A DNA stretch of 64,000 bases from Capitulum mitella (GCA_030062745.1 CP099839.1:12625302-12689301); one strand, 5' to 3'. Shown: positions 1 to 12,536, counted from the stretch's first letter. Notes: generated by a model from the sequence alone, not told the origin. Translations and numbers: made by a program.

Positions 1-2
1 GT

Positions 3-3000
3 TTCCACGAAGCTTTCGATTCTGAGAAGGAGACTCAGACGCTGACAGAAGATGGGGCAGACATCTCTAAACAAACTACCGATCTTCCTTTGTCTTGTGG
101 CATGACTTTGCAAGACAACGATCGAAATGCTGATGAGGAGGCAGAATACGTGCCAGAGCCAGCCGCGGACGTTTTCGATTTGCTGACGTCACCTGGCGAC
201 GATCTTCAAGAGGGATTCAAGGAGGCATTTGACTCGGACGAAACTGCGCCAAAGGAGCCGCAAAAGTCTGCCGGGTCGAACACGAATGTCTCGTCGGAAG
301 CGACCCGGACTGAAGGTTCCGACTCGATGGAAGAATCCCCTCTGAATCCTGAACCGGCGTCGGCTGCGCAATGTAGCGACCCGCCAGTACCCAGCCCAAT
401 AGGGAGGTCGCCTCAGACGCGACGAACGTCGCAGGTTCAGAACCATCCGATCTGCAGACGACAGAGGACGCATCACCCAGCCTTGCTGCGATGGACATGC
501 CAGCCATGGAAACTAACGGATATCACGGCCTCCAGGAGGAGACGGAAGGACCGCATGAACATGCAGAGGGTGCTACAGTGGTACCCCGCTCTGAAGATCA
601 AGACGTGGTGTCCCGCTCTAAAGATCTAGGCAATCAGCTCAGTGCAAAAAAGATGAAAGCCAAAGGCGCAAGACTTAAGGCGAAAAAAGAGAAAAAACGA
701 TCAAAAGCAGAGGAGTCCGATGAATCTCCAAAACCTGAAGTTTGTGGTCAGCAGACTTCAGACGAAACAACAACTGAATGCGTGATGCAAGAATCCGAGA
801 AATATGAAAACGAGGCAGTCGAAAAGGTTATATCTGACGAAAACGTCACCCAAGAGCAGCACGGTACACAGAAAGGCAACTACGACGACCTTCACGAACC
901 GGAGACCCAGCATGACGAAGCGAGACCAGCGGAGGAATGCCCGAGCTTGGTGAAAGACAAAGACGACCTCCTGCAGACCGACCCCAGCCAGAGCGCCGAG
1001 AGCGTGACGCCAGTGGGAAACCCTCCCCACGAAAACGTCCTTTACGGTGGTGTAATTCAGACGACCGCACCGGACGTCTCGGACAGCTGGGAATGGTTCG
1101 ACAAGGCTCTTTACGACGACGCTGAGGTACGGCACCACGAGCGTCTGGCGAGACGCAGCGGCGCCGAGCGGCAGCCGGAGCCGGTCGGACCGCCAACCGG
1201 ACCGCCAGCCGGACCGTCGGCCGAACCGCCAGACGGACCGCAGGTCGGACCGTCGGCCGAACCGCCAGACGGACCGCCAGCCGGACCGTCGGCCGAACCG
1301 CCAGACGGACCGCAGGCCGGACCGCCAGCCGGACCGCCAGACGTACCGTCGGCCGAACCGCCAGACGTACCGCCGGCCGGACCGCCAGACGCACCGCTGG
1401 CCGGACCGTCGGCCGGACCGCCGGCCGGACCGCTAGCCGGACCACCGGCCGGACCGCCGCCCGTCCCCGGCGGGCAGGGCTGGTTCGACAAGGCCCTGCA
1501 CGACGCGGCCGAGACGCGCTACCACCAGCAGCTGGCCAGCAGTCGCAGCAGCAGCAGCGAAAGCAGGAGCTACCCGCTGTACGAGGGCTCCTGCGACCAC
1601 TTCCAGCCCGAGGAAGACCAGGCTGGCGACGACGAGCTCGTGCCCTGCGACGACGCCCCGCTCGAGGGCGCCGTCTGGGTGGAGAACAAGATCTACAAGG
1701 TGACCGCGGCAAACGAGGGCCAGCGGCCGCCCGTTGAGACGCCGCAACAGCAGGAGGAGCCGAGCCGGACGGCGGGAGAAGCCGCGGCGCCGGCGGACGC
1801 GGCCGACCAGCTGCAGTCGCCGACCTCGGACGGCAGTCGCTCTCGGCGCAGCACCTTCAACTCGGCCGCCTCGCCGCTCTCGCCGGCGCTGGAGCTCGAT
1901 GACGTCTACTTCGAGGACGTGGTGCTGGCCGGCCGGCAGGGCGACGGCACGATGGCCGCGCTGCCCGGCTTCACGGCCTCGCCGCACAGCGAGGGCCTGG
2001 CGCCGGGCGAACAGCTCGACAGCCTGCGCACCGAGCCCGACCTCGAGCTCAGCGAGCCCGGCACGGCCGACATACTGGACGAAGCGGACGAGGCCGCCGC
2101 GTACCCTTTCCAGTACGCGGGCGCCGTGGTGCGGGGCGGCGAGGAAGGGAAGCCGCCGCCGCAGCCACCCGTCATGGAGGGCGCACTGACGGAACCGTCG
2201 TCCGTCAAAGGGAAGGCGGACTGACGGAGCCGGCGTCCGTCACGGAAGACGGACTGACGGAACCATCGTCCGTCACGGAGGACGCACTGACAGAGTCGGC
2301 GTCCGCCATGGAGGGCGGACAGACGGAACCGTCATCCGTCACGGAAAGTGGACTGACGGAACCGCCGCCCATCACGGAGGATGCACTGAAGGAGCCGGCG
2401 TCCGTCACGAAAGACGGACTCAGAGAACCGTCGTTCGTCATGGAATGCGGAGTGACGGAGCCGGCGTCCGTCACGGAAGGCGTATTGACGGAACCGTCGT
2501 CCGTCACGGAGGGCGGACTGACGGATCCGTCGTCCGTCACGGAAGGTGGACTGACGGAACCGTCGCCCGTCATGGAATGCGAAGTGACGGAGCCGGCGTC
2601 CATCACGGAAGGCGGACTGACTGAGTCATCGCCCGTCAAGGAGCTGCCCGTGACGCCTCTTCCCACGGAGCCGGTGTCCGCGGCGGATTTCCCCGTGACG
2701 CCGCTGCAGACAGAGCTGCCGTCGCCGACCCTGGCCGGGGGCGTTCCGGCGCCGCCGCTGGGCGCGGACATTCCAGCGCCGGACATGGCCGCCAAGATTC
2801 CGGCCGTGGATCTGTCGGCGGACGCTGCGGCGTGGATCCCGGCGGCGGATGAGTCGGCCGTGGACCTGGGCGTGGACCTGCCGGTGACGAGCATGGACAC
2901 CGAGATACCGTCTGTATCCCTGACGGCAGAGGTGGCAGCACCGGCACCGGCAGAAGAGATCACGGCATCAATCGTGACCTCGACTCCGGTCAAGGAAAAT

Positions 3001-5050
3001 GCAGGAAGCATTCCGAACACCAAGGACGCGGGGGAGCAGGAGGACGCGAGCACGCCGGTGTGTTTGTCCGAGGAAGTCAAGACTAATGGCATTCACGGTC
3101 TTCAAAAAGACCACGTAAGTAGAGAGAATATACCAAAAGATATGGGGCTGCCAGACACAAAAACAAAAGAAGTAAACGAGAAACTGGGTCTCAATGAGGA
3201 TGGAACAGCGTCGCCGAAAGAATCGGACGACGAAGTCATCAAATTCACAAGTGGAAATGCTCCTCGGTCCCCTGTAGTCACCAAGAGGTTAAACAGGAGG
3301 AGAAAGAGCAAATCTGGGGGTCAAAAGAGTGGCACGGTGTCGACCGAAAAACGGCAGCCACCGGAAGAGGTCATGCCGCCCGCAGCGGACCTGACCCACT
3401 ACAGAGCCCGACCCGGCGTCAACAAAACAGACCACCAGCAACCACGTGGCGGTCTCAAAACCTGCCGAAGGACACACCGCAGCGAAGGCGCCCGGCGCCG
3501 TGCCTGTGGCTGCTGCGTCCGAGGCCAGGAAGCAAACCAAAACGACTCCGACCAACAAGAAGGCGGCGGACGGCGGCGGTGGCGCGGCCCCGGCGCCGCC
3601 GACCCCCGCTGGGGCGCGGCAGCCGGCCGGCGCGCCGCCCGTCTCCCGGCCGGTCCTGCCAGACCGCACGCTCTTCCTGCCCGAGGACGAGGGCTGCACG
3701 TACGCCTCGCTAATGCAGCAGGGCGCCGACATGATGCCGGCGCGGCCCGTCTTCCTGGCGCACGCCTGCCACGTCTGCAAGCGGCTGCACACGCGCCAGC
3801 ACCGGCTCAAGTCGTGCGGCAGCTGCCGGCTGGTGGCCTACTGCTCGGCCGAGCACCAGCGCGCCCACTGGCCGCTGCACCGCACCCTCTGCAAGGCGGT
3901 CACGCGCCGGCTGCGCCACCTGGGCACCGACCACCTGTACCGGGAGGCCCTGAACGTGGAGAGCGCCGAGCAGTGGAAGAAGATCCGCTTCAAGCACATG
4001 GCCGTGTGCGAGGAAATGCTGGGCCGGCCGATGGAGGCGTACGAGAAGGAGATGTTCCTGTACCCGCGCGCCTGCGACACCTGCCACGAGACGAACCCGG
4101 AGAAGCTGCAGACATGCGCCAGCTGCCACTCGGTGAGCTTCTGCGTGCTGGAGCACCTGCGCGCCAACCACAGCAAGTTCTGCAAGGACCTGCGCCTGCT
4201 GCTGGAGATCCACAGCCACCAGAACCGGCACGGCGTGTGCGAACCGCCGCTGCCGGATACAGTCCTGACCGCTTACGAGCCGCTGCCGCCGCACATCCGC
4301 GAGTTCCTCGTCGTCAGCATGCTCGGCCCGCAGCGCGCCTTCGCCATGGGTGCCGTCGAGCTGGCCGTGCTCTCCGACTACGCCTCGTACCCGCTGACGC
4401 TGCTGTATGCGCTGCAGAACATCCCGACGGCGCCCGAGGCGCACGTCAGCCAGCTGACGGAGCTGACGGTGCACGTGGTCGGAGCCGAGTTCGGCGCCGA
4501 GTGCGACCCGATCGCGCGCTGGGACGTGTTCCTGCTGAACGTGCTGCCGCAGCTGCGCCGGCTGCACGTGGTGTTCGTCGGGCCCGAACTGGAGATCGCC
4601 GGCAGCCGGCCGGGCGTCACCGAGGAGGACTTCACGTGCGCGCCGTGCCGCGCCGCCGGCAAGCGGTTCACGTGCGAGTTCCGGCCGAGCACGCACTACC
4701 ACACGTACTGCCGCAGCCCGCAGTTCCGGCCGCCGCACGTCATCTGCGCCTTCAACGCCGGCCTGCACCGGTTCGCCGGCCACGAGCGGAGGGACTCGTG
4801 GCTCGAGACCATCCCGTACCTGGTGCCGGACGGCGTGCCGCTGATCATCACCGGCTTCACCATGCTCGAGTGCCCGCAGGACGTGGCGCGCATCCAGCAG
4901 GAGCAGAAGGTGGACGTGCTGCTGCCGCCGATGAAGAACCCGTACCGCAGCACGCGGCCGCAGCAGAACTTCCTGAGCGAGCACGAGGCGCCGGTGGTGT
5001 TCCGGAACCAGTACGTGGCCTGTCTGACGGCCGCCAAGGCCAGGAAGTAG
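3..5050 (+). CDS. Repeat-rich protein with two MYND zinc fingers and MSS51-like C-terminal domain (5' partial, frame breaks)
   Basis: The window opens inside this gene in frame 3. The N-terminal part is acidic and low-complexity, with the motif EAFDSD/E appearing twice. It continues through two coding minisatellites (1182-1462 and 2173-2640) into a Lys-rich linker. Two Cys/His-rich MYND fingers follow: 3767-3892 (CHVC, CGSC, YCSAEH, H..C spacing) and a second at 4073-4183 (CDTC, CASC, FC..EH, H..C). From about 4456 the sequence (LTVHVVGAEF, VFVGPELE, CAFNAGLHRF, GFTMLE) resembles the C-terminal domain of MSS51/ZMYND17-type proteins. The stop is TAG at 5048-5050. The open frame moves 3 to 2 between about 377 and 405, 2 to 1 at about 2204-2216, and 1 to 2 between about 3395 and 3446. 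No introns fit these places, so they are small indels (assembly error or real decay). MYND fingers usually bind proline-rich protein partners; the molecular role here is unknown. Confidence 0.8.
1182..1462 (+). repeat. Coding minisatellite, 36-bp unit
   Basis: About eight imperfect copies of a 36-bp GC-rich unit encode a 12-residue repeat of the type GPPAGPSAEPPD inside the MYND protein. Unit length is a multiple of three, so copy changes keep the frame. The reverse strand is also open here, a side effect of the composition and not a second gene. Confidence 0.85.
2173..2640 (+). repeat. Coding minisatellite, 33-bp unit
   Basis: About fourteen imperfect copies of a 33-bp unit encode an 11-residue repeat of the type TEPSSVTEGGL in the same protein. 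In the second unit, at about 2204-2216, two extra bases relative to the consensus cause the frame 2 to frame 1 change. Downstream units read cleanly in frame 1. Confidence 0.85.
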
Positions 5051-8000
5051 CCGGCCGGGCGGGGTGGGCCGAGCGCCGCCCAGGCGCCCGTCGCCCGCCG
5101 GGAGCGAGCGCTCAGCTTCGGCTGGGTTTTCCGGACGGCCGTGAGGAGCTCAACTGGACGAGACCGTTGGACGTTCGACGGCTCGCACGCAAACGCTGGC
5201 TGAGAAATTTGCCAGTCGGGCTAGGCTGGCGTCTGAGACGTTCACGAACTGCGACTGCTCGTCGTGTATATGATCCGGAGCGTGAGCGGACGGGAGGGCG
5301 GGCGGTCCCCGTCCAGAGGCAGCATCTCTGACTGCACGCCAGTCAACACCACGCAGTCAGCCGCTCGAGTTGGGGAGAGATGGACGACTGGCCGGAGCAC
5401 ACCAGCCACGGCCGCTGCTTCCTGTCGGCTAAACGAAGTCATAGTGCGGGGCAGGAAGCCCGAGCGTGCACAAGCTCCTACCAGTCCGACAGCTGTGAAA
5501 ATGCGTCTTTGGGGTCGCCGAAGCGCGAGTCAACGCAATCGGGGTCAAAAAGCTGTGAATGCACCACTGAGAGTGGTGCGTGCCTTACTCAATACACGAT
5601 TAGACTGGACACCATTGTTTTGTAAGCAATGAATTAGCCAACACCAAACACGGAAAATGAAAACATACTTCGATCTTTGTGATAGCTGTTGCCCACTGTG
5701 ACAGATGTCGTTCACACATGCCTTACTGCTACTTGGCTTGTGGAGAGTTCATCTTTGTTATACACAGCATTCAACTGAGGGAATTCAGCCTCGCACCACT
5801 CAGATGGTCCATACTGAGCGCGGATACCACAATGGACGCCAGCGAGGCCCTCGAAAAGCCGTGTTGTGGTTGGCTCCAGTCAACTTTTTCGTCACAACCA
5901 CAGTCCGCCTCACATAAGCTGTGAGACGACGCGGCTCATATCGATGTTGACGTCTCGGCTTTGGTTTCATAACTTTGGTTTCGCTCATCGTTATGGCTGT
6001 TGAATGGTTTACCGGCACACTTTGGAGCCATAGTTATTTACAGTCAACGAAGCATGTTTAAGAGCTAGGATACAAAGCACCAGAGGCGGACACAAAAGGA
6101 CACCCCATTTCCCACGGGGGAAAATCAGCAGTTCAAAATCCAACCACCAGGTAGCGGTAGCTGCCTTATGACTTCTGTTGCGCGGTAAAAGCTAGTGGAA
6201 CTGGGCCAGGCTCCCAAACGTGCCTTTTTAGATCGGGTCTGGTTAAAAAATTTCGCATGGATCACCTTTAACGCGTGTGGCGCCCGGCACTGCGCCACCT
6301 GCTATCATCATTTTCAACGAAGAGCTCACATCAATAAAAATCTACCGTTTTCGGATCGGCACATCGCCAAAGACCGCCTTATCTGAAAAGTGTATTCAGC
6401 TGAGATTGCTGCACATATTTTACATAAGCAGAAAGAACGGGAACACAACAGTCGTTTCCCTCGAAGTCACAGTGGCTGAATGTTCACTGCGAACTACATG
6501 CGCTGTACAATGGCCAGGCATCAGTACAATCTCCCACTTTCAACAGCCGACTGCTGTAATCACACTACGATGAGCAGGTTAGGTCCTAGTATGAGTATCT
6601 CATCACAAGGCCTCCGAAATATCCTACAGATGAAGCATGAGTGACATTTAGTACAAACGGAAACGGAAGAACTGTAAGTATGGGCCAACGAAAACCACAT
6701 TTCGGAAGTCCGTGGAATTCCTGTACGGATCACAATTGCTTAAAGGTCTGGGTACACGCTATGACGCAGATTACTATGAATGACCGCGTTTTATCCTAAC
6801 ACAAATCCCGCGTTTTGTTAACCGTTCAGAAACAAAATTTTAGGCAAGATGACACCAGCTCGTGCATAGATGTACAATCTCAACAAAATACGGCGTCCAA
6901 AGTTGCATGCAATGCAAAGATGAACTGTCAACTCCAGATTAGTTCCGCCGTAGACAGCACGCGGAGTCTAGGACGTCCGCCTTTGGCGAGCTCCTTAGCT
7001 ATCGGCCCTTTGATGTATCATTTTTGGACGACAGCCGCAGCATTTAGACATTTTAAGAAGGCACAAACCTTAGATAATCCACGACAGCTTACCCAGTGAC
7101 AAACAGAAATACGAAGCAACCCATGTTACTCACAAACCTGCCCAAATGTACGGACCAATGTATGCAAACATGTGTTCCCCCCCCCCAAAAAAAACGATTC
7201 ATTAAGTTCTCACTCCCGGAAATCACATAGGCTGTTTTTCAGAAAGCAAACGAACAAAACTGACAACAATCCATATTTGGCTCACATTTGTGACTTTCAC
7301 TTACAAGGTAGAGCATGGCGTAAAGAACCCGTGCCGTGTAAGTACAAGTTGTAAGAAATAATTAGCTGCAAAAGAAATGAAAGAGGAAAATTCGTAAATG
7401 CAAACAACGCAAAGACGTCTTAACACTGAAAGTACGTTTTTGTTAATGTGTACATTCTCTACAACATAAGAAAACGTGGCAGTATCTCCTACTTGATAAG
7501 ACTGATAGTTCGTAAAGCTTTGCCCCAAAGATACAGTCTACCCAGCAGCATTTCACGTTAACTAAGGCAAGCCGATCGCAAAGTACAGGCATCGAACAGG
7601 AGACGCTTCTGGCCGCACCGCTCAAACCTCAACGAAACAAACGCATCAAACAAAAAAAAACTAAATACCCTGCACAAAGTAAACAGACAGCCTTTTTTAC
7701 AAACATCAGCTCCGGAAACAACCAAAGCACCTTCGATTACGCGGCGTACTTACAGCTAGGCGCTACCCTGATGTACATACCTCACGCCCGATACAGCACT
7801 GTACAACGCCCATAACGAACCACTTGCGTGTTAACACTTCGCTTCACTCCGACATCAAAACAATCCCCAGCAGGGGACAACCGAGGGGGCAAGATTCCCG
7901 CACCCACCCCCGCCATGTTCATTCCGTATCGCTGCCAGTGTTACATGCAGCTGAAGCGTGGCTCCGTCACGCCGCAACGCAAAATGCCAGCCCGTTCTTC

Positions 8001-8340
8001 GGGCACATTAGCAAAGAAGCATACTGGCCGGTTACACGCGCAGCGCCTGAACGCCTCATCCCTCCAACACACTTCAGAACCAGAGCTGCTCGCCGAGGCA
8101 AGGACAAGGACCGACGTCCGCCGCTTCACGGTCAACTACCGATCCCCGACCGCACAACGCATACCCGTATTCCTGAATATAGCACAGCGATCATGTCAGT
8201 TCGTGATGACGTCGCGCGTCATCCCCGAGCCTCAACTGCCTCAGTGAGGCCAACAGAGCCGTCTCACCGGCACAAAAACGTCAGCCGAGACCACCTCATC
8301 ACCACACCATCGCTCTTCTTCTCCCCCTGTTCATCTCCGT
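5051..8340. other. Non-coding: 3' UTR of MYND gene and intergenic DNA
   Basis: No exon with convincing protein character was seen. The first 600 bases are GC-rich and probably 3' UTR. The first clear AATAAA on the plus strand is at 6333-6338, about 1.28 kb past the stop, so it is only a possible polyadenylation signal. The region 7800-8340 contains two overlapping open frames with no recognisable domain. Confidence 0.4.
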
Positions 8341-8404
8341 GATCGGCAGTACCAAGAAGCTGGCCACTGGGCCAACACCCCTCCTCCCTGTCCCTGCCTC
8401 GAAA

Positions 8405-8680
8405 CAAACACACCTGGGAGCCGGCCACCGGACCGCCGCGCCTCCTCCCCGCCCCCTGCCCCCGGACGGAAACACACCTGGGCGCCGGCCACTGGACCGC
8501 CGCCCCCTCCTCCCCGCCCCCGCCCCCAGACGGAACACACCTGGGCGCCAGCCACTGGACCGCCGCCCCTCCACCCCGCCCCTGCCTCGAGACGGAACAC
8601 ACCTGGGCGCCGGCCACTGGACCACCGCCCCCTCCTCCCCGCCCCCGCCCCCAGACGGACGACACCTGAGCGCTGGCAGT
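8405..8680. repeat. Tandem array, 62-64-bp unit, G-rich on the minus strand
   Basis: Four to five copies of a unit beginning CACACCTGGG start at about 8409, 8473, 8536, 8598 and 8660. The array starts about 90 bases past the stop of the minus-strand coiled-coil gene, so it should lie in its 3' UTR. On that strand each unit carries several runs of four or more G (GGGGGCGGGGGCGGGG type). Confidence 0.85.
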
Positions 8681-8772
8681 CGTAGTCGGCCCCCTCAGAG
8701 AGCCCGGAGGCGGAACAGGTTCTCAGTCTCGCGGCCGGCGCCCGCTGGCCGTCCCTTGTCGTCCGCCGGCGC

Positions 8773-9507
8773 TTAATGGTCGTCGCTGTCACTCAGCGCG
8801 AGGTCGTCCAGGTTGAAGTTCAGCGCTGGCGAATACAAGTGAAACGTGGCAGGTCAGCCGCCAATGGTGCCAGAATTTGGCGACGCTGACACGGCAATGC
8901 CTTGTAAACGTTTGCAACGATTCCATCTGAAGCCGCCGGCCGAATTAATCTCTGACGTTAATTAGCAAGGGATGTGGGTGCGATGCTCTTCGGCTCTTTC
9001 CAAAAGTCCTGTAAGCACGCAAGAAAAGCGCATATCAAAATTACCTTCAGATGGTACGAAAGCATAAAAACGCTGTGATAATGACGGAAAAGCGGGGATC
9101 TCTTCTGATAGGCGACAAAACACTCCATACCATGAGAAATGAAGCAGGAATGGATAAATTCAATGGCCTGGTAAAAACCCGACACATACTCACAAGCCTT
9201 TACAGATTTAACCCAATCACCTGCAACCATATGAAAATCACAAATGCCCCTTCCCCTCCGTACAAACCTAACTGGTACGCTGGGAGCTAGTACAAGCAGA
9301 TTAAATTCTCTGAGCAGACCTCTCCTTCGTCAGCACCTCCCAGGCGCCTCCCCTCCCCCCCCCCGGACGGCCGCCCTGGCCGGTACTAACGTTCGGTGAG
9401 CGGCTGGTCGGCGCCGGCCGGGCGCGGGCTGCCCCGGCCGCGGACCGCCTCTGCCGGGAAGTGGTCGTCCACGCAGGAGAGCGGCGACGTGCCGAGTCCC
9501 AGCGGCC

Positions 9508-9539
<32 letters not shown>

Positions 9540-12417
9540 TGCCAACGGAGCGGCCCGACGTCAGGGCAGCGGCGCCCCACCGACCGAGCGGTCCGTCCTC
9601 AGAGCACGCGCCGGTCCACCGACCGAGCGGTCCGTCCTCAGAGCACGCGCCGGTCCGCCGACCGAGCGGCAGACCGGCCTCAGAGCACGCGCCGGTCCGC
9701 CGACCGAGCGGCAGACCGGCCTCAGAGCACGCGCCGGTCCGCCGACCGGGACGAGCCGGCCAGTCACAGCTGAGAGGAACCCTGAGACTGCGCAGCTGGG
9801 CGTTCCGGTACTGCTTCAAGCCATTTGTGAATACCGTTAATTTACTTTTTAATGACAAACCGAATATGGGATATGCCGATAAGCAAAATATGGTACAAAC
9901 CGTCCTGCGGCAGTAAAGCTAGCAAAAGGGAAGCATCGTCGTTCAGTTTCGTTCAGAACGTTCAGTTTCGCCAGCCAAACACACGATGATCAGTGAAATA
10001 ACTAACAATGGCCTTTGTTTGCGTCGCAGCGGAGCGTGAGTGGTCCGGACCGGCTTACCGTTTCCGCTTTACGCGCCTCCTCGAGGCCGGCGACGCGTCT
10101 CTCCAGCTGTGTCAGACGCCAGGCCAGGTCGTCGGCACCGGAGACGGTCGACTCTGGCTGCCTGGGGCTGTCAGACAGGGCGGTGACGGCGGGCAGCGGC
10201 CGACCGCGGCCCGGCTCAGCACGGCCGCAGCCGCAAACGCACCGCGCAAAAACGAACTCCGACGACGTCGCACGCGATTAAACATTCGTGACGGCACAGC
10301 CGCAGAACTGGTGCCAGGCAGACCAGGCAACCACCGATCTGTCTAGCACATCGCTGCCCATCTAACAGAGACGGTACGCGCTTTGGTGAGCGCAGTTCAG
10401 TTCGCCGGTTGCATGCGGTAAACAGCAGGTCTTCAGCATAAGAGACTCCAAATTGTTTGAGACGTGGAAAGCAATGTATTGTTTGTCATTCCTCTACTCG
10501 AATGAGCTTCGCACAAGGCAACAGAACGTACGGTAACAAACCCTTGCGTGCCATTTCGATAAGCGTCTTCGACCAGAAACGTGGACCGTCTGCCCATCAC
10601 TGGCCGCGTCACACCTCGTGCCAGCTTTACCGGACCAGTCCCGCCGACACCGTCAGGTAATAAACACCTAGGTTGTATCAGCATAGTTACCTGGCTAAGG
10701 GGTGGTCCGGCTCACACGGTGGCAGCGCTTTCCGCACGTCCTTCCGCAGTTTGGACAGCTCACCTGTCGGCCGGAAACAGCCCTGAACGGTCCGCAATAG
10801 ATAGCGTGACAGACGGAGGCAGGTGAAGGACCGGCCCGGTCCATGCGAGAAAACGACTCCCTGGGCTAGCTTAAATGGTGGCATTATCACAGAATCCCAA
10901 GCGAGTACAAGCTTCCAATATTCACAAGAGCGTCACAGCGGTTACCCTTCCATAAACTCATCGCTGGCAGACCCTCTTTAATACCAGGGGGTTGCTTGTC
11001 ACAGGGGCCGTCCGCTGGGCTCTGGCAGTGGTCTTATCCGTCTTCTGCCGCCGCAGCCCAGGTGCATTTTAGCGCGGCTGACTGGCATTGCGTCAGGGAG
11101 CTGCGAGGTCCCGGCTCAACGCCAGCCAAACGCCAAACTTCCGCCATCTAAACCGGACAAATTGCACAACTGGAGCGACGCCAAACGGAAATGTGGGCAC
11201 AGGCATTACTAAATAATGCAACTCACCCCTCATCCCGACATACGCACACCGCGTGAGTGGGGCGGGTGCGCCCAGCCGTGCGGTATCCCGCCGCCGCTGC
11301 CGCCGCTGCCGCCACTTACCGCGGATGTACTCTGTCTCGAGCTCCTGGCGACGCTGCTGGCTGCTGAGTCGTTTGATCTCGCTGGCCTGCTGCCGGACCA
11401 GGACGTGCAGCTCGGCCAGCGCCGAGTCGGCGGCGGAGCGCGGGCCGGCCGCGGGGTGCGCCACCAGGGCGGCCATCGGAGCCCGGTCCGGCCGCGCCGG
11501 CGACACGCAGCCGCCCGACGAACAGTGCGAGAGCATGACGCGCGACTGTAACAGAGCCGCCGCACTGATGTGGCGCGACAGGGAGCCTTCCACTGGCTGA
11601 TGACTGCACAAAGAGCTCAGCAACACCACACTGGCAAATGGCCAACAGATAAAACCTGAATTAAGCAGCTACTGCTTTTAACACAACTGGATATCTTAAC
11701 AATAGAAAAAACAGCAGATGGGAATAAAGAGTTAAGGAAAAAATACAATCATTTCTGACATTAAGTTTTGCTTTGGGCAAAATTGTATCAGGCTCTGGAA
11801 AAAGGAAAATAATCATTACATGGTGTACAGCCATGCTAGCCCAATGTCCAATGACCCCTTCACATACTGAGAGGAGTTGGTTGGTCTAACAGTTATGACT
11901 TTCTCAAACTTTTGGGTTGTCAGCTGACCAGGCTAGCCTGGTAAGTAACATTCATGTACCACTCAGGAATCAGAAGCATACAAATGCCAAATAATACAAC
12001 AGAAAGTTATGAGGCTCCTCAAAACTTTAGGTAAAAACACACACAACTTTCCATTTTGAAAAAAAAATGTTTCATTGTTAACCTAGTCTTGGCCAACCAT
12101 ATTGCTCCCCTTATGGTCCATGACTGGCTGAGAGTTAAATGGGCCTGATGTACAATCAAGGCACAAATCTGATATACTTGAGTTTTTGCAGCATACATGC
12201 AAGTATTACACAGTAATTTGCTGGGAAGAAATCCATAGTTTTTTTTTAAAGGACTGGAACACAGCCTGAAATATGAAAACATGCATCTGAAATGTCATTA
12301 AATATGCAAAGCCCCATGTAACATTCTTCAAATATGTAGAAAATTGCTTACCTTGACCTTTTCAAGATTTGCATCTGTGTCTCTGATGATGTTGTTGAAC
12401 TTCTTCTCCCAGTCCAT
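8773..12417 (-). CDS. Six-exon coiled-coil protein of unknown function (224 aa)
   Basis: Exons on the minus strand: 12417-12352, 11545-11320, 10763-10691, 10167-10059, 9538-9391, 8825-8773. Phases 0, 1, 2, 0, 1 match at every junction, with GTAAGC, GTAAGT, GTAACT, GTAAGC and GTTAGT donors and pyrimidine-rich AG acceptors. The spliced length is 675 nt, giving 224 residues. The protein starts MDWEKKFNNIIRDTD. Residues about 50-97 (ELHVLVRQQASEIKRL, then ELETEYIRGELSKLRKDV) and about 140-160 (LAWRLTQLERRVAGLEEA) have heptad character. A nine-alanine run follows, then an acidic tail ending LALSDSDDH. An alternative end exists: reading through the weak GTTAGT donor of exon 5 gives a stop at once (LTER-stop). 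No family was recognised; a short cytoplasmic or centrosomal scaffold is only a guess. The ATG at 12415-12417 is the first in frame. Confidence 0.75.
9539..9760 (-). repeat. Tandem array of acceptor-like units at exon 5 of the coiled-coil gene
   Basis: Five units with spacing 39, 39, 42 and 42 bp (plus-strand CGACCGAGCG starts at about 9581, 9620, 9659, 9701 and CGACCGGG at 9743) lie immediately upstream of the exon 5 acceptor (minus strand GTTGGCAG at 9546-9539). The acceptor segment aligns with the repeat unit over about 28 bases, roughly 22 identical, so it looks like a member of the array. In the other copies the AG has become GG. Confidence 0.75.
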
Positions 12418-12536
12418 TTTGTAAGGCTGTGAAATACTTGCAGAGAACACTCAAGCTGTCAGCTGGCTGAAAATAAAGTTAAGACCTTGCTTAGCATGCA
12501 ACTGGAAGAGAAGTCAGCTTTAAAAGCAGTATTCAC

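Noticed and set aside
846..1712. 288-codon antisense open frame made of VRPAVRLAVRP repeats
   Set aside because: It arises from the 36-bp minisatellite read backwards.
3710..4984. 424-codon open frame antisense to the MYND domains
   Set aside because: It mirrors a real GC-rich coding region; its translation is low-complexity (QHVHLLLLLDARHV type) with no domain, while the plus strand has clear zinc fingers.
5242..5632. Open frames directly after the MYND stop codon
   Set aside because: They overlap on both strands, lack domains, and lie where a 3' UTR is expected.
9301..9858. 185-codon minus-strand frame with repeated TGACSEAG segments
   Set aside because: The repeats come from the non-coding acceptor array; the in-phase exon 5 uses a different frame that joins correctly to its neighbours.
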